Below, one piece after another: positions 1 through 5,137 of a stretch of 5,424 bases of DNA. Position 1 is the stretch's first letter. Each line of letters begins with the position of its first letter. The notes below the pieces were generated by a model, which saw only the letters and a list, made by a program, of their open reading frames with translations, was not told the DNA's origin and did not search any database. This stretch comes from JBAXPV01 sp037132075 (GTDB lineage: Bacteria; Bacteroidota; Bacteroidia; Bacteroidales; CAIXZF01): positions 1-5,424 of the forward strand of contig JBAXPV010000087.1 in the NCBI GenBank assembly GCA_037132075.1, in the 5' to 3' direction. Position numbers and translations under genes: made by a program.

Positions 1-88
1 CGTATCCAGGTAGGTAACTTTGTAAAAATTATGAGTAAGTGATCGGGCGTTTTCTCCTGGCCGTGCAGGGTAAGCCAAGGGTTTTTTT

Positions 89-123
89 GCTTCTTTTTTG
101 GGTTGTCATGCCAAAAAAGAAGC
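89..123. repeat. Perfect 13-bp hairpin with 9-nt loop
   Basis: GCTTCTTTTTTGG (89-101) and CCAAAAAAGAAGC (111-123) are fully complementary. The T-run lies inside the stem and another lies before it (82-88) on the plus strand; neither follows the stem as in a normal terminator. From memory, similar sequence occurs in Bacteroidota intergenic DNA, but I cannot confirm this. Confidence 0.45.
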
Positions 124-211
124 CCGCCCGAAGTGGCGCAAGCTTCATCCGGTGGATGAAACATTTTTTTTAATCGCATATGACCATTTGACGGACATTT
201 GCGAAGCTTTG

Positions 212-232
212 GGTACCTTTTGCAAAGGTACC
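212..232. repeat. Perfect 9-bp hairpin with 3-nt loop
   Basis: GGTACCTTT (212-220) and AAAGGTACC (224-232) enclose TGC. Both arms contain GGTACC, itself palindromic. The hairpin has no following T-run on either strand. It is a strong cruciform or RNA hairpin candidate of unknown role. Confidence 0.5.
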
Positions 233-361
233 ACCCGCGTAGCAGAACGACCCGCTCTGAACTTGAAAGGCAATTGCACCCGCTTTTGAGCAGGATATAT
301 GACGCGCTGTGCCGTGTGTTACCCTGTGCTGTGGTTCGCTCTGTGCAAACAGGAAAGTGAA

Positions 362-411
362 ATTCCAACCACTGGGTGTAACCTGCCAGGCATACAACAG
401 ATTCCAACCAC
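362..411. repeat. Two copies of an 11-bp direct repeat
   Basis: ATTCCAACCAC occurs at 362-372 and 401-411, a period of 39 bp. A one-mismatch copy (ATTCCAACCAG) also lies inside the large-terminase gene near 809, which weakens the case for a special role. Confidence 0.35.
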
Positions 412-416
412 AGATG

Positions 417-445
417 AATCTCAGCGACGATCAGCCACTGAGATT
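417..445. repeat. Inverted repeat 27 bp past the large-terminase stop
   Basis: AATCTCAG (417-424) and CTGAGATT (438-445) are perfectly complementary around a 13-nt spacer. It is placed where a transcript-end hairpin would be expected, but no T-run follows on the minus strand, so it is not a standard intrinsic terminator. It could stabilise the 3' end or be an element end. Confidence 0.4.
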
Positions 446-471
446 TGATTAAACAGATTTAAGGAAAGGGA

Positions 472-2139
472 TCAGTAGGATTTGACATCACCAACGGAGG
501 TGCTCAAACCTTTGAGTGCTTTGATATACTTGGGTTGACAGATAATGGCTTTAAAGGCATCACTCATATTGGTTGACTCCAACGGAAGGCGTTGCAATGC
601 GAGCTTCTCAGACTTCTTCACCTTCTGAATCCGGCCTTTGACCTTCTCCATGGGTGCGATCTCCATACTACTCTTTAGCTCCTTGCACTCATAGGCATCG
701 ATAAGCAGCCGTGGCAAAGACTTGTTCTTACCTTCCAACATGATGTTTGCCAGTTGGTACTCCTGCCAATGTTCAACGTTCTTGGCACCCACTGACATCA
801 GGGTTACATTCCAACCAGTAGGCTTATTGTCCTGCCACTCAATGGCTCGTTTTAACTTATTGGCAAAGTCCTCTTTGGACTTGTTGTATTGGTTGGCTGC
901 CCGATCAGCATGCAGGAAAGCAATCTTGTTCTGATGTGAAGCGAAGTAATCCAGGAACTTCACCGCTAACTCATTGATGAACTCAGGCACCAAAGTATAG
1001 ATCGATTTGAGAAAGCGCAGGCAGTCGCCATGTTCCTGTGCAACGACCAAAGACATCATATTGCCCGGGTCGAAGCCTAACTCCAGAGGCTTGTAGGATA
1101 CTACATAGCGTAATGCCTGTGAAGAAGCTTTAATGGATTCATTCAAAGAGAACTTGTCATAGAAACAGTAGTCATAGCCATCACGATAGAAGTTGTTTTC
1201 ACCCTGGTTAAAGTAGAATCGTTCACCCTGATTCAATGCTGTCTTAATGGAAAGGATTGAACACTTGAACTCTTCAATGTCCATGCTCTCCAACTGGTTC
1301 TGCAAGTAGTTCAGCGTAAGTATATCCACATTAGCCAGGGAACTGACCACATAGAAGAAGCTGGATTCATAACGTAGCTTATTGAGTCTTGCCTGACATA
1401 GTGCTAACTCCTTTTGCAACAGTGATACACTATTGTCTTTGCTCAACGATGCCTGATGTATCTGAATCTTTATCTCATTCACTACAAGGGCACATTGCAG
1501 GATCTTCTGAATGATGTCTTTGTCCATCTTCTCAGCCATTGAAAGTATCCAATCATCTTCACCATGCGCGGTATTTGGCATGTCGGTAAGGAAGGACTGG
1601 CCCATAAAGAAGGTGGACCTTTGCAACAAAATGGCATCACCACGTAGCGTTGGCAAAGCTTTGTTTAACTTCTGGCGTTTGAGGTATTTGGCCTCATCAC
1701 CGAACATATGGGCAATAGAAATACCTGCATTAATAGAAGGCCTGTCCAGAGATTTGAGATAGATTTTCCCACCATTGAATATGGTGATGGTGTGCTTATG
1801 GGATGGGCAGGGAGTGAGTGGCTTTGGCCAATGTGAGGGTGGCTCTTTGTCCAGAACATAATGAAAGCCTTCGATGAAGTCTTTGCGCTGCCAGCCCACG
1901 ATGATCTGCGGAATGATGTTGGTCAGAAGGTTGGCATAGGTATCGGAGATAAAGGCAAAATTTGCCCGGGGCATGTCATAGACCACATCGATGATGCGAT
2001 CTGCCAGGATTTCTGTGGACTTGGCCACACCACGGCCACCAACCAGGTAAAGATTCTTAGGCTTGATCAGATCAACCATCATTTTAATCCATGATGCGTA
2101 GCGAACGTCTGTGGTTTGCTCAATTAGGTTCTGTTCCAT
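472..2139 (-). CDS. terL: Phage terminase large subunit (packaging ATPase and nuclease)
   Basis: This motor protein pumps DNA into the prohead and cuts it. Residue numbers count from the first ATG at 2175, which gives 567 residues. The ATPase domain has Walker A GGRGVAKST (46-54), Walker B HMFGDE with Asp160-Glu161, and a coupling-motif candidate STFFMGQS (187-194). A Lys/Leu-rich helical insert lies at about 215-330. The nuclease domain of RNase H fold has three acidic residues: Asp369 in GFDPG, Asp424 in LHADR, and Asp539 in NMSDAF. Length and motif order are normal for the family and no frame break is seen. I prefer the internal ATG at 2139 (555 residues): it reduces the overlap with the upstream gene from 56 to 20 bp and is preceded by GAAGAAA. 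The stop is TGA at 472-474. A portal gene would normally come next but is absent from the following 471 bp. Confidence 0.93.
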   Translation of the reverse strand: MEQNLIEQTTDVRYASWIKMMVDLIKPKNLYLVGGRGVAKSTEILADRIIDVVYDMPRANFAFISDTYANLLTNIIPQIIVGWQRKDFIEGFHYVLDKEPPSHWPKPLTPCPSHKHTITIFNGGKIYLKSLDRPSINAGISIAHMFGDEAKYLKRQKLNKALPTLRGDAILLQRSTFFMGQSFLTDMPNTAHGEDDWILSMAEKMDKDIIQKILQCALVVNEIKIQIHQASLSKDNSVSLLQKELALCQARLNKLRYESSFFYVVSSLANVDILTLNYLQNQLESMDIEEFKCSILSIKTALNQGERFYFNQGENNFYRDGYDYCFYDKFSLNESIKASSQALRYVVSYKPLELGFDPGNMMSLVVAQEHGDCLRFLKSIYTLVPEFINELAVKFLDYFASHQNKIAFLHADRAANQYNKSKEDFANKLKRAIEWQDNKPTGWNVTLMSVGAKNVEHWQEYQLANIMLEGKNKSLPRLLIDAYECKELKSSMEIAPMEKVKGRIQKVKKSEKLALQRLPLESTNMSDAFKAIICQPKYIKALKGLSTSVGDVKSY

Positions 2140-2719
2140 TGATTTCTTCAAATTCCACGTTTTCAATTCCGGCATCCATTTTCAGACGTTTTGTTTCCTG
2201 CACAGAGAGGTTGAGTTTATCAATCCATTCCCCCAGAACAGGCCTGTCAACCTTTTTGATGCCCATTTTCTCAGCGTCGATCTGGTAAAGTACTGTTTTG
2301 CGCTCAAGCAAGTTCAAAGGGATATCTTCTTTGTCAGCTTCATTGAGCCTGCGGGCTTTCATGGCCGATTCCGTTAATTTGCGAAAGCCTTCCATGTCAT
2401 TGTCATTCCAACATACCAGGGCAGCGTTATCAAGTTTCTCAGCATAGATATTGCGCCAGGCTTCTTTCTTAATCTCATTGTTGCAATAGAAAAAATTGAT
2501 AGCATCTGCAATAAGCCTTTGACAATGATAGCGGGTAACTTCAGGATACAACTCCATCAAAACATTGGTGATGTAAGCAGGGGTATTATATTTAGCGATC
2601 ATCGCCCGGATTGTTTCCAGGCGGTCTAAATACTGAATCATCATCGGACGAAGTTCTTCACTCTTGCCGGTAGTCATCCACTGTTGCAGATGAACGGGGT
2701 TTAAATCAATTGTGTCCAT
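2120..2719 (-). CDS. HTH-containing packaging protein, second candidate terminase small subunit
   Basis: The 199-residue protein has a likely helix-turn-helix at residues 46-78 (TPAYITNVLMELYPEVTRYHC then AINFFY), resembling the part of Bacteroidota phage small-terminase-like proteins where a recognition helix is followed by DAxxFF. After it, KKEAWRNIYAEKLDNAA (84-100) and GFRKLTESAMKARRLN (111-126) suggest a helical oligomerisation region. The C-terminus is acidic (ENVEFEEINGTE). It lies directly upstream of the large subunit, the classical place for a small subunit. It overlaps the preceding gene by 14 bp and the large-subunit gene by 20 or 56 bp depending on the start used there, consistent with coupled translation in one operon. 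The family identity is from pattern memory; the DNA-binding role is inferred. Confidence 0.7.
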   Translation of the reverse strand: MDTIDLNPVHLQQWMTTGKSEELRPMMIQYLDRLETIRAMIAKYNTPAYITNVLMELYPEVTRYHCQRLIADAINFFYCNNEIKKEAWRNIYAEKLDNAALVCWNDNDMEGFRKLTESAMKARRLNEADKEDIPLNLLERKTVLYQIDAEKMGIKKVDRPVLGEWIDKLNLSVQETKRLKMDAGIENVEFEEINGTEPN

Positions 2720-3035
2720 TGACTATCTTTTCTCTGAGATCACTCAATTTTCTTTGTCTGAGTTTGGCTTCCAAATGCTGAACGGCAGTAATCGATCCGT
2801 TCTTTGCAGCATCACTGGTGTTTTTATCCCGTTCAGCTTCTTTCATCAAAATACCACGATCATAATGATGCCGGAACTCTGAGTCCGGATTTTTGTTCTG
2901 AATTTCAATCCAAAGCGGGGAGAGTTCCATGATCAGCGCGATTTCTTTTGGGTTATACCCTACCCCTGAGAGCTTTTCAATTTCAATCTTCTGTTGCGGT
3001 GATAATTCCATAGATTTCTTCTTTGCGAAAGTCAT
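2706..3035 (-). CDS. Helix-turn-helix protein, candidate terminase small subunit
   Basis: This 109-residue protein has a predicted DNA-binding helix-turn-helix at about residues 14-40 (IEKLSGVGYNPKEIALIMELSP), then a helical region with FRHHYDRG, and AAKNGSITAVQHLEAKL. The last pattern, small residues with AxxGxxxA before a long helix, is usual in small terminase subunits, which bind phage DNA and direct the large subunit. ATG 3035 has a perfect AGGAGG only 3 nt upstream, a short spacing for use. An alternative ATG at 3011 would give MELSPQQK and reduce the overlap with the PLD-like gene from 53 to 29 bp. It overlaps the next gene by 14 bp. A second HTH protein follows directly, so which of the two is the true small subunit cannot be settled here. 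Confidence 0.7.
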   Translation of the reverse strand: MTFAKKKSMELSPQQKIEIEKLSGVGYNPKEIALIMELSPLWIEIQNKNPDSEFRHHYDRGILMKEAERDKNTSDAAKNGSITAVQHLEAKLRQRKLSDLREKIVNGHN

Positions 3036-3573
3036 AGACCTCCTGGATATTTAAAAACACATACTGTTCGTGCTGCGCATTCTCACTGAAATTGCCTGAG
3101 CCTTCCACCAAAAAACAGCCATGAGGTGTTTTGATCAGGCAAATTTTGGAGTGATTCCAGGCATAGCTCACTGTAAATTGCCCAGGTCGTTGCGAACATA
3201 ACAGCGCAAGTTGTTCCTGGACTTTGGGCAGGCGGAACTTTATAGAATCACTGATGAGAATGTGAATCTTCTCCACTTTGCCTCTTTCTAAAAGATGAGT
3301 CAATGACTCGAGGATTCTTACACTGATGGAATAGGTGGAAAGAATCAATTCCTCGATGACTTTGTGTTCTTTAACGAAGTAGGGAATGAAGGTGAAAGCA
3401 TTAAAGCTTTTCACCGTCCACAGGAAAAAGCATTCTCCCGGGTTGGGCACATTTCCAACCAGGGATTTAATGCTTTCGACCCTGATAGAGTGAATGTCAT
3501 GGAACTTCGATTTGAGGATGCCAGAGGAAGCAACAGCTTCATTGTCAAGTTCCGATAAGGAAAATAGAGCCAT
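2983..3573 (-). CDS. Phospholipase D-like (HKD-type) phage protein
   Basis: The 196-residue protein carries one PLD-type motif near its C-terminus: NHSK (His141, Lys143), then VEGSGNFSENA (Gly158-Asn161), followed by HEQYVF. The HxK and GSxN parts are intact, but the Asp expected four residues after the Lys is replaced (Lys148), as in many divergent family members. Other parts fit a PLD fold: ILSTYSIS (78-85) and IHILISDS (103-110) look like core strands. With one motif, the active form would be a homodimer. In this superfamily, phage members are more often nucleases or DNA-binding proteins than lipases. I recall this version from Bacteroidota prophages next to terminase genes, but its role is not known to me. 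The start ATG overlaps the previous stop (TAATG), and the 3' end overlaps the next gene by 29-53 bp. A role in DNA packaging or end processing is inference from position. Confidence 0.8.
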   Translation of the reverse strand: MALFSLSELDNEAVASSGILKSKFHDIHSIRVESIKSLVGNVPNPGECFFLWTVKSFNAFTFIPYFVKEHKVIEELILSTYSISVRILESLTHLLERGKVEKIHILISDSIKFRLPKVQEQLALLCSQRPGQFTVSYAWNHSKICLIKTPHGCFLVEGSGNFSENAQHEQYVFLNIQEVYDFRKEEIYGIITATED

Positions 3574-3983
3574 TAGCGGCTTTTTAAAATATTATCGATC
3601 TCTGCCATCAGCTTGGTTTTAATGGTAATGGAGCGAATACGGTTTTCGGTATTCACGGAATCCTTTTGAGCGGCAAGCAGGTTTTTTGTCTTGATCACGT
3701 TAATATAAAGGTTGTTTTTCTTGCGGGACAGTTCTGCGGAATTGAGTTTTCGCAGTTCCTCGCATTGAACCCTGATTTCAAAGATTGGGTGTTTGTCCAA
3801 TATCTTAGCATTTGCTTTGTAGTAGTTCAACTCATCCCAAATTGCCCTGTTATCCAGGTATGCTTCCACGCATCCAGAGGAAGCCAGGCTCATATGCTCA
3901 GGTTCCTCTGTAGTGAACAAGGCTTCATGAAAACACCTGAAGCGGTCATGCTGGGTAAACATGTCCGCAACCAGGATTTTCAA
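3573..3983 (-). CDS. Conserved phage protein, likely C-terminal domain reached by -1 frameshift
   Basis: The frame is open from 4076 down to TAA at 3573-3575, but its first in-window start codon is TTG at 3983. Residues encoded upstream of that TTG (KIREEFPFLKELSCPDEL) look like true family sequence. The block REEFPFL, CP-ELKILVAD, NRAIWDELNYY, LDKHPIF and ELRKLN is, from memory, conserved in Bacteroidota Mu-like phage proteins. So the protein probably begins upstream, as the continuation of the 149-residue protein. The second half (about residues 75-136 from the TTG) is Lys-rich and helical, probably a coiled coil. No catalytic motif is seen and the function is unknown. The stop overlaps the next ATG as TAATG, which suggests translational coupling. 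Alternatives are a separate TTG-started protein, or a gene split by a one-base deletion. Confidence 0.7.
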   Translation of the reverse strand: MKILVADMFTQHDRFRCFHEALFTTEEPEHMSLASSGCVEAYLDNRAIWDELNYYKANAKILDKHPIFEIRVQCEELRKLNSAELSRKKNNLYINVIKTKNLLAAQKDSVNTENRIRSITIKTKLMAEIDNILKSR

Positions 3984-3999
3984 TTCATCAGGACAACTC

Positions 4000-4027
4000 A
4001 GTTCTTTTAAGAAGGGGAACTCTTCTC
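4000..4027 (-). other. Possible RNA pseudoknot downstream of the slippery site
   Basis: In the minus-strand RNA, GAGAAG (4027-4022) can pair with CUUCUU (4014-4009), one pair being G-U. The enclosed loop starts with AGUUC (4021-4017), which is complementary to GAACU (4004-4000) beyond the stem. Together these make an H-type pseudoknot topology. The spacer from the heptamer is 12 nt, longer than the usual 5-9. Stem 1 is AU-rich and the first connecting loop has zero length unless one pair opens, so the fold may be weak. Confidence 0.3.
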
Positions 4028-4456
4028 TGATTTTGATTCCTTTTTTGAAGGACTCAAGCTGTCTTTTTTTTTGTCTTCAAGGCTTTCCATGGATTCCAAA
4101 AGAGGCTCTACCTCTGGGACTAATTGCTCACCCTGCAGAACATCATCCAAACACGGTGCCTCGTCGGCCACAACAACAGCTGTTTCTTCAGACCCGGCAG
4201 GAAGTCTGCACTTCTTGGCTGACTTCTTTGCTTTTGGCACCTGAGGTGGCCGTGAAAGAATATCCTCAATCTCCACTGCACTGATACCGGCAGTCTTGCG
4301 CAATTCTTCAATAAGCAAAGCATGGTTATAGGGACTATAACCCTGGCGGTTCAGCGTTGAACTGAATGATTTGCGGTTGCCGTACGCATGAAAGAGCTGA
4401 ACGCCGCTATCAAAGGCCCGGTCCTGGATGAGCCAGGTCTTTATTTTGTTTGTCAT
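4007..4456 (-). CDS. Conserved phage protein, N-terminal domain plus charged linker (zero-frame product)
   Basis: The 149-residue product starts at the only ATG available, with an in-frame TAA 6 bp upstream. Residues 1-67 form a compact, mostly helical domain (KTWLIQDRAFDSGVQLFHAYG, then RKSFSSTLNRQGYSP and ALLIEELRKTAGIS) that I recall from Bacteroidota Mu-like prophages upstream of the terminase genes. Its function is unknown. Residues 68-149 are low complexity: Pro/Lys-rich, then acidic, then Ser/Lys-rich, ending SEKSSPS. That ending does not look like a natural domain end and fits a linker to a second domain. The linker contains AAA AAA AAA (K129-K131) and the heptamer A AAA AAG (S137-K139). 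A -1 shift there joins it to the next ORF and gives 294 residues. No Shine-Dalgarno sequence is visible; the upstream region is A-rich, as is usual for the phylum. Confidence 0.75.
   Translation of the reverse strand: MTNKIKTWLIQDRAFDSGVQLFHAYGNRKSFSSTLNRQGYSPYNHALLIEELRKTAGISAVEIEDILSRPPQVPKAKKSAKKCRLPAGSEETAVVVADEAPCLDDVLQGEQLVPEVEPLLESMESLEDKKKDSLSPSKKESKSEKSSPS
4040..4046 (-). promoter_or_regulatory. Slippery heptamer A AAA AAG, candidate -1 frameshift site
   Basis: In the frame of the 149-residue ORF the codons are TCA AAA AAG, so the heptamer A AAA AAG is correctly phased for tandem -1 slippage, as at the E. coli dnaX site. The next -1 codon is GGA and leads straight into GIKIREEFPFL of the downstream domain. 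The zero frame ends 30 nt later at TAA (4007-4009). The fusion would be 139 + 155 = 294 residues. A second possible site, A AAA AAA in the nine-A run (4072-4064), leads to the same frame. Confidence 0.5.
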
Positions 4457-4607
4457 GTTGACTTATGTTTTGAAGTGTTTCTACTAATGTTTTGTTGTCA
4501 TTCCGGCCTTTTCGCCAAATCTCTGCCCTGCATGATACTTTGTTATATACCATGTTAACATGCTTACGTTTGAGCTGCCGGGAGGTTGATTGATTTCTTT
4601 TATGCAT
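4410..4607 (-). CDS. Doubtful small basic ORF
   Basis: A 65-residue frame starts with ATG 11 bp after the peptidase stop and overlaps the start of the next gene by 47 bp. The product is rich in Lys, Arg, Asn and Gln (it begins MHKRNQSTSRQLKRKH) with no hydrophobic segment, so it does not look like a holin. No family is recognised and no ribosome binding site is evident. It would fill the otherwise empty 160 bp between the peptidase and the next gene, which is the main argument for it. The long overlap and the low-complexity end (HPGPGL) argue against it. It may be only the leader region of the downstream gene. Confidence 0.2.
   Translation of the reverse strand: MHKRNQSTSRQLKRKHVNMVYNKVSCRAEIWRKGRNDNKTLVETLQNISQHDKQNKDLAHPGPGL
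4551..4562. repeat. Perfect 12-bp palindrome in the gap after the peptidase gene
   Basis: CATGTTAACATG is fully self-complementary with no spacer. It lies about 95 bp upstream of the 149-residue gene, in sequence with no strong coding signal. It may be a dimer-protein operator for the packaging operon or a chance palindrome. Confidence 0.35.
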
Positions 4608-4618
4608 CTGGAAGAAAT

Positions 4619-5038
4619 TTAGAAGTGGGCCAGTTGAAAATGCATCCCATCCAGGCGTTGGAAATTTCCACCCCAGTCAAAACCGGCATCGAGGAAGCAT
4701 TGAACGAGTTCAGGGCTGATAATGGGTTGTTGACCCAAACCATTTCCCGTTGCATTGATGTCGATAGCCAATCCCCAGGAATGAAGGCTCATGGCGGAAC
4801 TACGTCTAATCCTACGGATATTGAAGCAGCCATCCCATGTTTTTACTTCATCAAGCAAACCACGTTTGATGATGTTGTTAAAGGCATTGGCCAGGGGACC
4901 ACTTAAAAGTTTATTGCAATACACTTTATTGGGGAGAACGCCAATTTCAAGGTGTTCCGGTACGTCCCAAAGCTCCATGCAGTCATTGGTTTGACTTGGG
5001 TTACCGAACTTTTCAAAGCAATCTGTTGAATTTATCAT
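4619..5038 (-). CDS. M15-family zinc peptidase, probable endolysin
   Basis: This is a predicted D,D- or L,D-type peptidoglycan peptidase that would cut peptide stems of the host wall at lysis. The zinc site of family M15 is clear: SLHSWGLAID matches SxHxxGxxxD (His and Asp ligands, residues 86 and 93 from the chosen start), and DGMHFQ near the C-terminus gives the third His (133) with a nearby Asp (130) as likely catalytic acid. The preceding WGG is also typical. At 139 residues it is a single catalytic domain with no signal peptide or wall-binding domain, as in Ply500/CwlK-like phage enzymes. The start is uncertain. The frame is open further upstream with ATGs at 5047 and 5071 and a GTG at 5074. 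I chose 5038 because the outer starts fall in or next to the palindrome and add atypical residues. No holin or spanin is visible beside it. Confidence 0.9.
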   Translation of the reverse strand: MINSTDCFEKFGNPSQTNDCMELWDVPEHLEIGVLPNKVYCNKLLSGPLANAFNNIIKRGLLDEVKTWDGCFNIRRIRRSSAMSLHSWGLAIDINATGNGLGQQPIISPELVQCFLDAGFDWGGNFQRLDGMHFQLAHF

Positions 5039-5055
5039 GGCGAGCATTTTTACAA

Positions 5056-5071
5056 ATGTGCAACTGCACAT
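5056..5071. promoter_or_regulatory. Perfect inverted repeat upstream of the peptidase gene (possible operator)
   Basis: ATGTGCA and TGCACAT form perfect 7-bp arms around a 2-bp centre. The site lies between the terminator and the likely start of the M15 peptidase gene, 17 bp upstream of the ATG at 5038. On the minus strand the sequence CACATTTG overlaps it and partly resembles the Bacteroidota -7 element TAnnTTTG, but no good -33 element was found. The position suits an operator or a translational control hairpin. Function is inferred from location only. Confidence 0.35.
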
Positions 5072-5088
5072 CACTTTAGAAAAGGACT

Positions 5089-5117
5089 AAAAAAAGCCAC
5101 CGGTCAGGGTGGCTTTT
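5089..5117 (-). terminator. Rho-independent terminator after the structural gene
   Basis: Arms AAAAGCCACC (5092-5101) and GGTGGCTTTT (5108-5117) are perfectly complementary over 10 bp around a 6-nt loop. Read on the minus strand, the GC-rich stem runs into seven T (5095-5089), the classic intrinsic terminator form. It begins 20 bp past the stop of the structural gene, so it should end that transcript. The plus-strand reading also ends in TTTT, so weak bidirectional activity is possible. Confidence 0.85.
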
Positions 5118-5137
5118 CTGAGCGTGGTTGAATAGAA

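Larger units (their letters stand above)
1..471. other. Region without a convincing gene downstream of the large terminase
   Basis: Two short frames (98-289 plus, from TTG, and 170-397 minus) have no recognisable motif and unusual composition, so I do not call them. The stretch holds a 13-bp hairpin at 89-123, a 9-bp hairpin at 212-232, an 8-bp inverted repeat at 417-445 and two copies of ATTCCAACCAC. No tRNA, no canonical terminator with a T-run, and no attachment site could be recognised. The repeat-rich, non-coding character differs from the densely packed operon next to it and may mark an element boundary or a chromosomal or degraded segment. Confidence 0.5.

Noticed and set aside
98..289. 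Plus-strand 63-residue frame
   Set aside because: It starts with TTG inside the hairpin stem, shows no family motif, and runs through the 212-232 hairpin; no plus-strand gene is otherwise present.
170..397. Minus-strand 75-residue frame
   Set aside because: Its composition is unusual (many Ser, Gln, Thr, Phe), it has no motif, and it covers the 212-232 hairpin and a direct-repeat copy.
417..445. Intrinsic terminator of the packaging operon
   Set aside because: The inverted repeat is well placed but has no T-run on the minus strand and a long 13-nt loop, so it is listed only as a repeat.
1511..2377. Several plus-strand frames opposite the terminase genes
   Set aside because: The minus-strand large terminase is intact with all motifs in order; these are antisense shadows.
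3666..4284. Plus-strand frames of 107-114 residues
   Set aside because: They lie opposite the well-supported minus-strand genes, start with non-family sequence, and their hydrophobic content is explained as the antisense of Lys/Glu-rich coding.
4120..4323. Minus-strand 67-residue frame inside the 149-residue gene
   Set aside because: It is an out-of-frame shadow of the linker region, with no motif or ribosome binding site.
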